DNA of 64,000 nt from Lagopus muta (Eukaryota; Chordata; Aves; Galliformes; Phasianidae): positions 40,479,508 through 40,543,507 of the forward strand of contig NC_064439.1 in the NCBI RefSeq assembly GCF_023343835.1, given 5' to 3'. How positions within the stretch are numbered: the first letter of the stretch is position 1; every line of letters begins with the position of its first letter. The notes below the pieces were generated by a model. That model was not told the origin of the DNA and made no database searches. It was given only the letters and a program-made list of their open reading frames with translations. A program made the position numbers and the translations under genes. This document shows, piece by piece, positions 31,201 through 44,150 of the stretch.

Positions 31201-34200
31201 TCCTAGTTTCACACTAACTGCTGAGATCAGAACAGAGCATGAGGAGTATTACAGGAGTAGAAAAACACTGAGTTAAACCTCCAGTAACAGGACTGCTCTC
31301 TGGATGTCAGTTCTGACCTAAGATGCTCGTTTTGAAGATGAGTATCAGCTGGAATTCACAGACCCAAGCAAAGTGCTTTGAACTCCCAGTTGCAAGTCCC
31401 ATCAGTTACAAGAAGAGCAGTGTATCACAGAATACACAAGGCATCCCAGATAGATGAAGTAAGATGGAAAATGAAAAACTGCTGGGTGAAAACAGTGTGG
31501 AAAAGGTCATGGAATGCCCGTTGGGGCCAATTTACTATTCAATTTTAACAATTTTTTTACCTTTTCCTCATATGAATCCTGTGGGGACAATAGTGAAAAA
31601 TCAATTTGCCCTCCACCAGTACAAGTTCTTCACAGCCAGTGTTAACTCCCATTTAAGTCAAATTATGGCTATACTGCATCAGCTCTGTTGCACTGTGCAC
31701 TTGCTGATAAATGTAGAATACAGCTGTTTGCTACTAAGTGCTTTGAATATATCATGATACTGCTGACAGTGTGAGATCAAAGTGTGTTGTTAATAAAGAT
31801 CTAGCTAAGTCTTGTTTTAAAGTTTAAATTGGCCTGTTTTATCAGCCTTCTAAATGCTTCCATCATGGCAATCTCCAATTCCCTGGAATGAATAAATTTA
31901 CACTAAGTATGAGGGCTACTCTGAAAGTATCACAGAATCACAGAATGGCCAAGGTTGGAAGGGACCTCAAGAATCATGAATTTCCAACCTCCCCGCCACA
32001 TGCAGGGCCACCAACCTCCCCATTTAATACTAGACCAGGCTGTCCAGGGCCCCATCCAACCTGGCCTTGAACACCTCCAGGGAAAAGGAGCATCCACAAC
32101 CTCTCTGGGCAGCCTGTTCCAGCACCTCACCACTCTCTTGGTAAAGAATTTCCCCCTGATATCCAATCTAAATCTTCCCTCCCTCAACTTAAAACCATTT
32201 CCCCTTGCCCTGCCACTATCTACCCTTGTAAAGAGTTGATTCCCCTCCTGTTTGTAGGCTCCCTTTAGGTACTGAAAGGCTGCAATGAGGTCGCCCCACA
32301 GCCTTCTGTAAGGAATCCCTCTGATTGGAAGCATGGTGGGAAAACAAATGTTAATACTGACAGAGACCTCAAAAGTTTTGGATACTCGAACAGTCCATTT
32401 CCTTTTTATATCCCATTCACAAATACAAAAAAAAAAAAGAGAGAGAGAAAGAAAAAAAAAAAAAGGCGCACTTACCTGGGCCCAGCTTTGTGAACAGAAA
32501 AACCACATACTTGAATTGAATTCAGCTAGAGAAAAGTGCCCAGATAAATTCAAAGCATTAATTGTATAGTAGAATCCTGAGAAAGCCTATAGAAAAGGAG
32601 CAGATGAAAGGCCTGTTACTTTCAAAACTACTGAAATCAAAAGCAAAAAAGTTCAAAAGGAAATGCTGATTTGAAAACCCACCACAAAATTCCCTTTAAC
32701 TTTTGGTTGATGGATTCCACTGAATGGACAGTCCTCCTGGTTTCTGCAAGTAGTGAAGTTAAACAGTAATGAAACCATCTCCTGACACAGACCTGGGTCT
32801 CCTGTTCCATGGAAGATTACGGATTGGTTTGGGTAATAATTTGCTGGTCTCAGAGACTGTGTACAAAGACTGCCACAGAAGTACTTCAGTGTTAAGGCAG
32901 CCTCGTAATTCCGAGGGTAACATGGATTATCCACACTGGAACTGGTGCTTGACTTCTGAAGAAAAACAAAGACTACTCAGGAGCATGAAGGACTTAATGT
33001 GACGATAACTACAGAAATCTTTTTAACCCACATTCACGTGTTCTTGATCTCTTCTCTGTCATGGCTGAACACTGTCATTCATATGGACTCTTTTCCTCAA
33101 AACCAGCAAAATCAGCAAAACACAGAACCCATTTTTTTTTTTGTCTAATGTTACAAAACTCAGAGCAATATTTAACAAATATGAAAACCTTTGAAACCTA
33201 AGTGCTTTTTGGCCACAGCAACACAAGCTTTTACTGGAGTCTCCAAACTCCACCTAAGGGAAGAGATCACAACCCTAAGAACCTGCTCAGATGATTACTG
33301 AACAGCTGCAAGAGCAGCAAATGGTCTTAAACAGACCTGGAGCAACAGTGCTAAAAGCCTTTTCTCAGCTTCTTCTCTCCCATAACACTGGAAGCTGTGA
33401 GTGTAGACATTGTAGTTGTAACCATACAACTTCACTTGCATGGTGTTATTGAAGTTCTCCTGAGAGTCCTCTGGGATAAAAGAAATTTGAGTGGAAGCTC
33501 CTCCAAGATCCAGTGCACCCATGGTCTCTTTTCTGTACGGATGGACCCATGTCCTCCAAAGGTTTCTCTGCACATAAAAATAAACACAAAGCTAATTAGA
33601 AATATCATCTGACTGTTCTCTCTTCAAGCTCTTCTACTTTTAACTGAACTTTTTTTAGATTTCCCCTCCCTCTTTATCCTTCACTTTTTCCAGAAAATCT
33701 TAGCTCTGAGGAAAACATGCAGATGTAATGAGAAGTACTCCCACAGAGCAAAGAGTCTGAAAGATGGAAAAAGTAATACAGCATAGCTTTGAAGACCGAG
33801 GACAGCACAATAATCAAAGCACTGGACTAGTTTGATCAATATCTATACTAGAATGCAGGAAATTGAAGTCTGGGTACCTGGGAGATCTGAATGGAATTAG
33901 CATGCAAATTTGCTTGTTTCAAGGCAAGATAAATTATTAAAGGAATAGAATACTATTATACACAGGAAAAGAGAATGAAAGTAGAGTAAAACAGAAATCA
34001 AAGGAACGTGAACCCTTAATCTGTACCTTTCCATCACCAAAACTGCAGTGACAATAAATCTGATCCATTCAGTTGGCATTTTTCCCTGTTATCCAGAACA
34101 TCCTTCAAATGCTGCATTTGATCTACACAGTCACTGTGCACAATACCTTTTCTGTGCTAGTAATTCCCTCCATATTTACTGCAGTATAATTTACTATGGA

Positions 34201-37200
34201 TGGTGATGTGAACATAAACAAAGAAGGAAAAAGAAACATGGGCTAGCAATCATACTTATGAAAAAAATCTACAGTAATAGATTCCTCTTAAGAGCCCATG
34301 GGATAATTTCCCTCCTATCTCCATTCTTCTTACAAGAATAGTGAGAAGCTTCTTGCTCCTACTCATGATAATCTACACTTTAGTCTTCACACAACTCTAT
34401 ACTAAACTGGCTTCAGAACGTCTAGCATTCTCTTCAGGAGTCCTCATGAATCTGTCATATGGAAATTGAGATCTTCAGCATTAAAATCCACGTGGCAGGA
34501 GACTGACATCACCCTGAAGTTCATGAAGTCATTTTTGTTGCATAAAATAAGAAAAACCATGCCAGAACATATGATACTACTATTTAGTTTTCTTAACTTA
34601 GCAGGGACCAACAACACATTCACCAAGTATCACTTGGATTGCCAACTCCTGCTTACTAATTTCCACAGCTGAACAGGAACCATTCTACCAAGACAGTGAA
34701 CAATACTCAGAGGTGTGGTTGGAATTATTTTCAGCCTAGCAAGACTATCTGGAAGAACTGCAATAAATGCTAAGAGCAGCACACAACTGCCATGAAAGCA
34801 TATGACCAGTTACATACAGGAGAAAATACCTCCTGTTATGAAATGCCTGCCTGACACTATTACAACTTCAAGGAACGGTGTAAGCATCTTTATGTTGCTA
34901 TCACTATGGACAAAATAGGAGGACCCACTAAGTGATCTTCCCTCCCAACTACAGACATGACAGTTGATGTCGCAGCCTGCAGCTTTTCATCAGTACTGTA
35001 ATGAACTGTATCAGTGATTCCTGGCCCAGCTGAGGCATATTGGGCCACATAAAATTCACCGCTTAAGACAACTGTCTTTTTTTGTTAAGATAACTGAGCT
35101 AACATTGCCAAACAGTTTGGAAACTCCTAAGCGGCGTAGACTCTTCACCAGTACGGCTGCAGAAGCAGCAACTACCTGCAGAAGTCGCAGAAAAGAAGGT
35201 GGAAACATCCTTAATTGGCATCACTGTCAAGATGGTCAACACTTGTCACATTTTAAAATACCAATGCACTCAGGAGCAATGCAATTTCTGTTTCTCAGTA
35301 AGGCACTGATGTCATTTATGGATGAGCCCAGTTTAGTGGATCTACAGTTTTACCTTTCCCAGGTCAGATTCCTGTCACATCTTTTCATCTGTGCTTCCTT
35401 TGTTGAATTACTACCACGAGGCCCTGTTATATGTCTCACTGTGAAATGAAAATTATAGCTATGACGTTTTAACAGGCATTTCCTCTCAAACCTCTCATTT
35501 ATAAGAAAGAGAACAGTGAAAAGCATGCATTTTTTTCCACACACCTCTAAGAAATTGCCCATTAAATAGTTGGCTGTTATCCATCCATACAGCCCTTCCT
35601 CTGGCCCAGTTATGATATGCGCACCCCTAAATCGAAAAGGTTGTGCTCTGAAGTAGTTTTGAACGCTTGCGAGGACTTCGTTGGCTGCTGTTTCATTTTG
35701 CAACCTAAGCATTTCACAAAACATGAGACACTGAGCATGTGGAAAGGCAATTTCATGTTTAGTATTCACTGCCTAGCAGCTCAAGAAAAGCCTTACAATC
35801 ACCTAATAAAAACTGACATTGTTTTAGCCTAAAGGGGATGCTTATTATAGGGAACAGCCAAGGACCCAGCATCATTGCAGCAAGCAACTCGCCCACTATA
35901 TTCAAACTTCACTCTTCATCATACAAGCTCATAAGTATTTTGTCTCAAACATGCTCTTTTCTTAGTGAACTGAGTGCTTATATGATATCTGTGGGCCTGA
36001 AATCTTTCTTCTCACTCTGCTTAGTCAGAGACCAAACATATAAAAAAGTCTGCCACAGCTAAAGCCACAGACAGACCCCAAAAGCCACATTACATCACAT
36101 CCATATCAAGAAAACTCTGCAGTGTCTAGCTTTTTTGCTGCCCTCAGATATGCATAAACATCATCTGTTTACATAGTGCTGGATTTTAAGATAGCTTTGA
36201 AAGAGCAAATTAAAATTCTGCCTTCTACAGAATAAAGAAAGGATTTATTTCCAAAATGGTACAAAAGAGGATTTCCATATAGCCCTGCTTTCCCTATTAA
36301 AAAAAATAAAATAATTTAATTGGCCGGGCTCCATTTCCTTTTGAAAAGACTAGTTTCCAGTGGACAGAAATGTGCCCAGTACATTTTTCACATTCTTTCT
36401 TCCCAGACTGCTATAGCAATACACATGTAGAGGAGTTCAAACTTCCACTGTACCTCAGTAGCCTCATGCCAGCTGTAGCCCCTAGATAAATTGAGGTGCT
36501 CCTATGTAGATGAACTGGGATTCTCTCCTTGACTTTATTCAGGCACTCATCAAGCGGTTTCGCAAGGGCTCCTGTGTTATGCTCATAACTGGATATACCA
36601 GGACCTAAAAGAAAACAAGTAGATTGACTGCATTCTGCTTTGCCAAGTACAAGTTAACCTAATTAAGCAAACAGTTGTTATGACAAAGAGGTTCCCTCTT
36701 CCCTCCTGTAGTTGCAAACAACAGAATGGTTGAAAACTATGACTATTTAAGGAATAAACAATGTAGTGACTGTCTGAGCTGTGTGTGACAGAGAAGATAT
36801 CTGAAACTTCTTGCTTGTAAGGGTATGCATGTGCACCTATAGTACCATGCATGTAGTAAGATGCGTATAAGAGCATAACCATCTAATGTCATCATGACAA
36901 TATTACGTAAAGAAAATAGGTTTACTCATAATGCTATAGAAAATAAGATGTCTAGTGGATGTGAAATTTCTCTGATCTATTAAACTACAGCATATACCTC
37001 TTTGCACACGTTAAGACTAAGATTTCCCAAACCGTTTTCCATAACTTTTGCGGGCACCATTGCACTATAGCTCACTAGAGCTCACTGCTTTCAACTAAAA
37101 CAGCTGCTGCAAGGAATTGCTGCCGAAATTCCAAGACACACACAAAAGTGGCTCTTGACGTCACTGAGGTACAAGTTTAGGTTGGTGCATGAACTACTGA

Positions 37201-40200
37201 GAATTTTACAGCTTTCCAAGCTTCCAGTATCAGAAATGGGAGTCACACTGTGCTACATAATGTATAACTATTTGAATAATTTAAATGAAAGTCTCTCCTC
37301 CGTTACTCAACACTCCAAGGACCAGCAGGACCTCAGCTTTGCCAGGTTCAACTTGAGTGTGAATAGAGACGTTCCTCAGTAAAATTCCCTAGCTGAGGAT
37401 GTGGCACACAGAGAAATCCAGGAAAGCAGAGGAGCAACTTTGTTTCACACCCTCAGCAGCTGTTGTTGCCTCACACTCCCCATACACTCTCTTTTGACAA
37501 TAGCCTCTACTCAGTGTTCAGAACAGGCAGAGCAGGTCACAGGGCAGTAACTATCCATTCTGGACAGCCTACTTTGCTGATGATTAGAGCCTGACCGGGA
37601 CAGACTATCTGCACTACATTGAAAGGTTTTGATTTTAGGCTGGTTCGAACAGACATGGCAGAGTTACCTAATAAAACATGAAATGAAATTACAAGAACAC
37701 CATAGAAATGACAAATTAGTTGATTGTTTGACTTACAAGTTTAGTAAGTTTGTGCAAGTCTACCTCTTGTTGGGGCCCAGAACCACCCCCACAATTTAAG
37801 TGCCTAAGGCTACCCACAGATAAAGAAACATTACCAGTCACTTTTGGCACTGCACTTCCCCAACTTACCTGAGGAACACATGAACCCTCTGTCTCCTCCA
37901 GAGCAGAGGCACCCAAGACTAAAGCAATGAAATGTGCTGATTTTATACACTGGATGATGAGAAGTACTGCGGGTGACTCTGGTTAAGGCCGCATGGGGGC
38001 TCACAGCAATTTGGACTCCTCTGTTTCCCAGCATTTTGTTTACCCAGTTAAATTCACAAAATAATTCCCTCTCCATCTTCCAGAGGAGAATAGAACTGCA
38101 ACTTTCTCACTCCAGAACTCCTACATGCAACATTCTGAATGAGTTAAGACATAAGCAAGCGGAATGTACCCCCTGCCCCAGCAAGCAGGCTGCCACACCT
38201 GCAGCCTGTGAAGAACACATCACCAGGCACGTGACAGTACATTTCTTCTGGGCACATTACATTTGTCTTCCTTCCTTTGTTGCTCTAAAATTACCTATAC
38301 GTATGTTTAATGATGATGACAGAAAGATTGGTGCTGTTGAGAAACTGTTCCCTCCTACTTGTCTCCTAGTCACTTACAAACCTCTGAAGTTACACCTCTG
38401 ACAGGTATGTGAAATTTTGGTATCTTTGCAAGCTTAGCCAAATGTCTCTGACATTTCTTAGGAAGTAATCTACAGCAAACTGCTAGAGCACATACTTAAT
38501 TAACCACAATGCAGTCTGAGCAAAAGTCAGTACAGTTTAGTGTCCTCTCTCTGAGAGGAGCCAGTGTAAAACCTCAGACAAAAGACAAGGCAGGCAGCCA
38601 GTGGTGGTTGTTGTGAGATATCTTCAAGCAGTGCAAAAGTCCTGGTTTTCCTGTGGCAAGGACCTGCATATTCGTATTTGAAACAGCTATGACATTGTTA
38701 GAAACAATCCCATAGTTTAGCTGTTTTACTTGCTAATTTTATAAGACTCTCCCTTGCTATCTAGAATTGACAAGCTCTTCCAGTTCACTTTCTTCATGCC
38801 TTTTATAGTTCCCCGTCTTGTCTCTTTCAAAGTAATTACAGAATAATTCCAGATGAACTGCATAGGCCTCATTTGTCTAGGAAATTTGACTCAATCCACA
38901 AAAGTGTTTTTAAAGCACAGCTAATGATTTTGGAAACTAAAAACTAATTCTTCAAACTCCAGTGGCATAACTGGCATCCATTTTTGCCTTCATCAATGCC
39001 AAACATCTAACAGGGGCTAAATTTCCAGTTCTTCTCAGAGATTTCTAATTCCAAACTGTTTTTAAATATATCTTATGCTTTCCTTCTGAAATAAATTATT
39101 TCAGGGTGTAAGGACTAAGCATATAAAGACTCTCTGTAATTGAATTCTGTCTGCACTACTCATACACTGCAGTGGAGTAAGGCAAGTTTAGCTATAATTT
39201 TCTCTCTGTTGGAAAATAGTGCACTCTACCATAGCAACAGGGAAAAAAAACCAGTATAAGCTTCCAGATAACCTTTTCCCAGAGGCTACAAAAAGTAAGG
39301 AACTACTATCTGAGCTCACCTTTCACATCACACTTGAAGGTTTGGCTCACTACTCCCGTATCATTTTCTTTTTCTGCTGGCCATTCATAGACATAGACTG
39401 TAGTCCGCGAAGATCCAGCGTCAAGGACTATTCCATACTGTGGAGAAAGAAGTAATTGATCACATCAAGAGACAAACAGTGACATCCTCAACACCCATAT
39501 GCAGCCACACTTTTTCAAATCATCAAACTGAAGTGTTTGAAAGTGTATGCACAGTATAGTTACAGGAGATACGTTAATTCTAGTGTTAGGTGCTTAGACA
39601 TGGATCTAACAGAAAAGCATAGAATAATAATATATATAAAAATATATAAATATAAATAAATGATGGTGGTGGGGTACTGGCAAAGGTTGCCCAGAAAGAC
39701 TGTGGAGTCTCCTCCCTGGAGATCTTCAAAAGCCACCTGGATATGCCCCACTCTGGCTCTGCATGAACAGTGGTTGGACCGAGTGACTCCAGAGGCCCCT
39801 TCCAACAGAATCATAGAATCACAAGGTTGGAAAGGACCTACAAGACCATCTAGTCCAACCATCCTTCCATTACATTGCTACCACAAGCTACTAAACCATC
39901 TCTTGTAGCTCCTCATGCAGATGCCTCTTGAACACTGCCAGGGATGGCGACTCCACCACCTCCCTGGGCAGCCATTTCCATGCCTGACCACTTTGAGAGA
40001 AAAAGATTTTCCTTATGTTTGATCTAAATCTCCTCAGGTACAACTTGTGGCCATTTCCTCGGGTCCTGTTTGTTGCCTGGAAGAAGAGGCCAAATCCTTC
40101 CTCATCACAACCTCCCTTCAGGAAGCTGTACAGTGCAATGAGGTCACCCCAAGCCTCCTCCAGACTAACAATCCCAGCTCCCTCAGCCGCTACTCATAAG

Positions 40201-42820
40201 ACTTGTGCTCCAGACCCCTCACCAGTTTCGTTGCCCTTCTTTGGACACGTTCCAGGACCTCAATGTCTTTCTTGCACTGAGGGCCCAAAACTGAACACAG
40301 TACTCGAGGTGCGCCCTCACCAGTGCTGAGTACAGGGGGATGATCACCTCCCTGCTCCTGCTGGCCACGCTATTTCTAAATCAGGCCAGGATGCCGTTGG
40401 CCCTCTTGGCCACCTGGGCACACTGTCAGCTCATGTTCAGCCAAGCATCAACCAACACCCCCAGGTCCCTTTCCTCTTCACAGTCATCCAGCCACTCATC
40501 CCCAAGCCTGTAACGCTGCATGGGGTTATTGTGGCTGAAGTGCAAGACTTGGCACTTGGCCTTGTTGAACCTCATCCCATCCACCTCAGCCCAGCGATCC
40601 AGCTTACCTAGATCCCCCTGAATGGCCTCCCTATCCTCAGGCAGATCGACACCACCTCCCAACTTGGTGTCATTGCAAACCTATTGATGGTAACCTCAGC
40701 CATGCTCTAATTCGGTAAAAGGAGACTTGTTTTGCTTTTCCTCTTTGCTATCCCCAAAAACAAGTCTAGCTGCTCCCTCTTCAAAATCATCAAACTGGTA
40801 GGCATTGCATAGTGTAGGGTTCACTTCTCAGTCAACTTTTTTTCTTTTAAAAAAGACAGAAGGAGCTGACAGTAGTGAAAAATGAGAGCCTCCATCTGGC
40901 TGCAAACCAGTAAAAGCAGCTGGAGCGGGCTAATTTATTTCATCACACAGCCTCCCTTGGATGCCCCAAATCTTCAAGAAAGATCACTGCTTCAGGTGGC
41001 ACATCATTCAACCTCTGTACCTCATTAGTTCTCAGTTTCCCACTGTAATTCTACAAGCTCCTGTTCCCCCAAGAATTACCAGTGGTATCAGTCTCTAGTT
41101 TGTTTCTCAGAGGTTGCTAGATAATGAAAATTCCATTCGTATTTACTCAGATGACGTTTAACCTGATCAGCTACAAGGTGAAAAGTTCCACAGATACCAT
41201 CAATCCTCTGTGCTGTCAGGTTCCATTCAACCACTGTTTTAGCTGAAAACTATTCAGTCACTGAAAAACTATTCAGTAACTCCAGAATCAAACACAGAGC
41301 CCTCCATATAAACTACAGCTTTCTGGACAATCAGGCTTACAGCCCCAAAAGAAATCCAAAGCCAAGCATCTGGCAGAAGAACCACCAAAATTCCTCTGGA
41401 ATCAGCCATGAAATTGCTGTGACTCAGGAAGCAGACCTCCCCAAATAAACCACCTCCAGATAATCCAGGTGGATCTGATATTTCCTTGAAGAGTAAAGTA
41501 AACAGCTTTGTCATTCTGAGTTGAAACTAATGACAAGCAAAAGCAATACGTAGGCTGTATTTCAGATAGTGTCCTTGGCCTACATATCAGTGCAGTTTTG
41601 CCTTGAGTGAAAGCTGTTAGGATGTAAGACTGCTCCAAGCAGAAATTTAAGTCAAACAGGAAGTAAATGTGAAGTACTGTGTCCGTGCAAGGTTCCAGCA
41701 CACACACCCTGCCACACCACACCAACACTTAAAGCTGATATCACAATACAAATTCTAGGCCAAAACCTGATTCAGACAAACCAAAGATTATGATAATCCC
41801 ATGAAGTGTAGTAAGCTATCAGCCTATTGCTATTACTACTCATGTAAACTACTCAGATAAGTATGTAGAGGGAAAGGTAGAAATGACTTCAAAGAAGTAT
41901 CTGACAAATTGTCTATGCTTGTAGCTATAAGAACAAAAAACTGGACTGCATAGCATCCCTGGAAGGCTAGTTTCTATAGCATTGTCTTCAGTTGTTCTCT
42001 TTGAAGAATTCACATGCATAATCCAGCAGCATAAGGCAAATCTTGAACCTACTTCTCAGATTGTTTCAGTTTGTCTTTTTCAGTTTGCTCTGCTGCTCCT
42101 TATGTAGCTAACTTCACTTCTCTTAGTATCTAGCAAGTCCCAACATGGGGTAAATCAGAACGTGCACACTTGCAGCCCAAATGCTTTATGATCCACAGCA
42201 ATAGTTTGCAATGATTTCAGTAAGGACTTCCTAAATGTGATTGAGAATAGAATTTTAACTCCAAGAAATACCTGAAATAACTTCAAAATAATTTTGAATA
42301 ATCTCAAAAAGAATTTACAATTACTTCTAATTTCAGACAAAAAAAAAAAAGCAATGTGTTTTTTTTTTTTTAATTGTTTGGCCTTTGTTTAGCCTGCCAG
42401 TCTTGAAGAAGGCATTGTGTGATAGGCATCAGAGACATTGAGTCAAGGAATCCTTTTCCACCTTTGCCACTGTAACCTTGGCCAATTCTCATTTTGCCGC
42501 AGCCTTAGTCTTCCCATTACATAAGGAAGACACAAGACATAAGGAACATAATTAATAAGGAACATAATTAATTTGTGGGTGTAAACACACTTGAATTACT
42601 CCATAAAACAGTGTTTAGAAATGATGATTATTAAATATCAATTCCAAATACTGGTCTTCCTTACCTATTATTATTACTTACCTATTTCTTACCTACTTAC
42701 CTTAAGGCCTGGGGAAAGAATCTTTTGCTGATTAATCTGAATCACTGCAATAGCAATGATAAGAATTACACTTAGAAGAAGGAACACTTGGGCAACAATG
42801 CTCGGCGTTCTGGTAAGCAT
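28235..42820 (-). CDS. ENTPD3: Ectonucleoside triphosphate diphosphohydrolase 3
   Basis: Nine coding exons on the minus strand: 42820..42701, 39437..39320, 36604..36454, 35704..35545, 33567..33337, 32955..32683, 32586..32476, 30718..30581, 28468..28235. All junctions are GT-AG with agreeing phases; 1536 nt give 511 residues. The enzyme hydrolyses extracellular nucleoside tri- and diphosphates at the cell surface. A short N tail (MLTRTPS) precedes a membrane helix at about 8-29, the large ectodomain follows, then a second helix at about 470-494. Apyrase conserved regions are intact: [12 protein letters not shown] (46-57), [10 protein letters not shown] (120-129), [14 protein letters not shown] (163-176, with the catalytic Glu in the EE pair), [14 protein letters not shown] (200-213) and [11 protein letters not shown] (442-452). 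Several N-X-S/T sites are visible (NDT, NNT, NQS, NFT, NLS, NSS). Paralogue choice (ENTPD3, not 1, 2 or 8) rests on [16 protein letters not shown] and adjacency to RPL14. The start is the first ATG of this exon, with A at -3 if spliced from the donor at 44999. Mammalian proteins begin about 17 residues earlier, so an unseen upstream coding exon remains possible. Confidence 0.96.
28575..28593. repeat. poly-T run in an ENTPD3 intron
   Basis: Nineteen T residues followed by cag on the plus strand. On the sense (minus) strand it is an A run shortly upstream of the last-exon acceptor (28468 side is downstream of it). Simple repeat only. Confidence 0.85.
29456..29475. repeat. poly-A run in an ENTPD3 intron
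   Basis: Twenty A residues in the intron between exons 30718..30581 and 28468..28235. No retroelement or processed gene copy is recognisable on its 5' side. Confidence 0.85.
31931..32310 (-). repeat. CR1 LINE fragment in an ENTPD3 intron
   Basis: The inverted tail (cacagaatcacagaatggcc) leads into CR1 3' UTR and ORF2 tail wording. The minus strand reads [20 protein letters not shown], then [14 protein letters not shown]. It lies in the intron between exons 32586..32476 and 30718..30581, in the same orientation as the gene, and ends about 165 nt from the exon 32476 donor. Confidence 0.92.
32427..32464. repeat. A/GA-rich simple repeat next to an exon
   Basis: A run, then (GA)n, then a second A run on the plus strand. 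On the sense strand this is a T/CT-rich tract beginning about 12 nt after the donor of exon 32586..32476. Confidence 0.85.
39662..39807 (+). repeat. CR1 LINE 3'-end fragment (plus copy of a tail-to-tail pair)
   Basis: CR1 3' UTR wording (gttgcccagaaagactgtgg, then gaggccccttccaaca) runs directly into the inverted tail of the next, oppositely oriented copy. It lies in the ENTPD3 intron between exons 42820..42701 and 39437..39320. Confidence 0.88.
39809..40690 (-). repeat. longest CR1 LINE fragment in the window
   Basis: About 880 bp from the inverted tail (tcatagaatcacaaggttgg) through the 3' UTR to the C-terminal part of ORF2. The minus strand at 40662..40426 reads [20 protein letters not shown], then [11 protein letters not shown] and [15 protein letters not shown], the region after the reverse transcriptase core. 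Stops and indels elsewhere show it is dead. It is intronic in ENTPD3 and has the same orientation as the gene. Confidence 0.95.
42339..42371. repeat. A12 / T13 inverted repeat
   Basis: Twelve A residues, an 8-nt spacer (gcaatgtg) and thirteen T residues form a perfect potential hairpin in the first ENTPD3 coding intron. No matching retroelement bodies flank it. Confidence 0.85.
42541..42572. repeat. two-copy 16-bp tandem repeat
   Basis: The unit aaggaacataattaat occurs twice in perfect tandem. It is intronic in ENTPD3 and likely a recent local duplication. Confidence 0.9.
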
Positions 42821-43961
42821 CCTGAAACAACACAAAAGGCAACACTTCAATAGTGTGAAAGGATTCAGTGATTGTGTACAGTACCTGAAGCTCTGAATCA
42901 GTTAAGACTTAAAATCTCATAAAATCTCATTTCCTCAATTAGATTATGCTACATGAAAATTCTGTATTCTACTTAAGAACTGCTTGGCGTTTGGCTGTCA
43001 CCAACTTGCCATTCTCTAGAAGAGGTGTATGTATATTGTCATATGCAGGATGCATGAGTTCACCCAAACTGCCAGTATGCTCATTTCCCACAGTGTCTAC
43101 ATGTAGATGTATGCTGACCATCTCCCATTGCCTCAGGAAACAAGGCCAATAGGCAGGCTGAGACTAGCGCACACTCAACAATCCTACGCATACCTGTAAC
43201 CAAGACACAGCCACAGCCATGTAGGCATAGTGCTGGTAGCTGCTAAATACAGCTCAGTGTTCCTACCAGCGATACGAGGTCACGGTCTGTACTAGATACA
43301 GGTTGCTTCAGCAAGAAACAAAGGAAGTTTTAAGAATACTAGACATCTTCTAACTGCCAACGCGTTCATGATTTAGATTCATGTGTATGCACATATTAAC
43401 ATAGTTAATACCAAAGATTTTTATGCTTTACAGGAGTTGAAAATGAAAGAAATGGGAGGTGACAAGCTCAGTTTTCAGAGAAAGAGAAAAAGAACTTTCC
43501 TGCCTTTCTTGTTTTCAGAATCCATTTGTTTTGCCATCAGCCTAGCCTGGCATGATGTATCCTAACTCCCACCTCCTAACTCTTCCATATTGGTGGATAC
43601 TGTTGGCTGCTCAGGGCTGCCTTGTTGTTCCAGCAGCTGTGAATGCCAGCCTATGCAAGGACAGGAGGCCAGACCTGCTGTGTGCTCCAGGGCTACAGCA
43701 CACTGGGTGAGTCTTACTGTACCTTTAGCACATTGCCTGTTTCTTTAGCTCCAACCAGAGCCAGAGGGCTGAGGAAGAAGGATAAAGTGCTCCTTTATGC
43801 ATCTTCCATATTCCAGGTGCCATGAGTTTTCAGCTTATGTTAGCTACAATTGAGAAGTGACTGAAGGAAGACTAACCTACTTGCAACCTAGTTTGTTAAC
43901 ATTCAGTCCTAGATCAAAGCATTGACATTCAGAGCTGGAAATGGTAAGTAATTACCAAAGG

Positions 43962-43985
43962 AAAAAACAAACAAACAAACAAACA
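43962..43985. repeat. (AAAC)n microsatellite
   Basis: About five AAAC units after an A run, in the 5' intron of ENTPD3. Confidence 0.9.
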
Positions 43986-44086
43986 ACTCTGGGCAAAGTA
44001 TTTGAAAAATTTAAGCATTGGTAAGAGCAAGCAATAATCATTATCACACCACTGACACTTAAAAACACCCCATGATCACTGAATCA

Positions 44087-44150
44087 CACAAGCACAGAAT
44101 CAGAGTGGTCCAGGTTGGAAGGGATTTCAAGGATCATGAATCACCAACTG
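44087..44150 (-). repeat. short CR1 tail fragment
   Basis: Contains cacagaatcagagtggtcca and ggttggaagggatttcaagg, an inverted CR1 3' end only about 60 bp long. It lies in the 5' region of ENTPD3. Confidence 0.8.

Noticed and set aside
37181-37200. Hsmar1-like mariner end (ttaggttggtgcatgaact)
   Set aside because: Only about 15 bases agree with the remembered mariner end and the next part does not.
28235-42820. Assignment to ENTPD1, ENTPD2 or ENTPD8
   Set aside because: Exon wording and the RPL14 neighbour fit ENTPD3 best.
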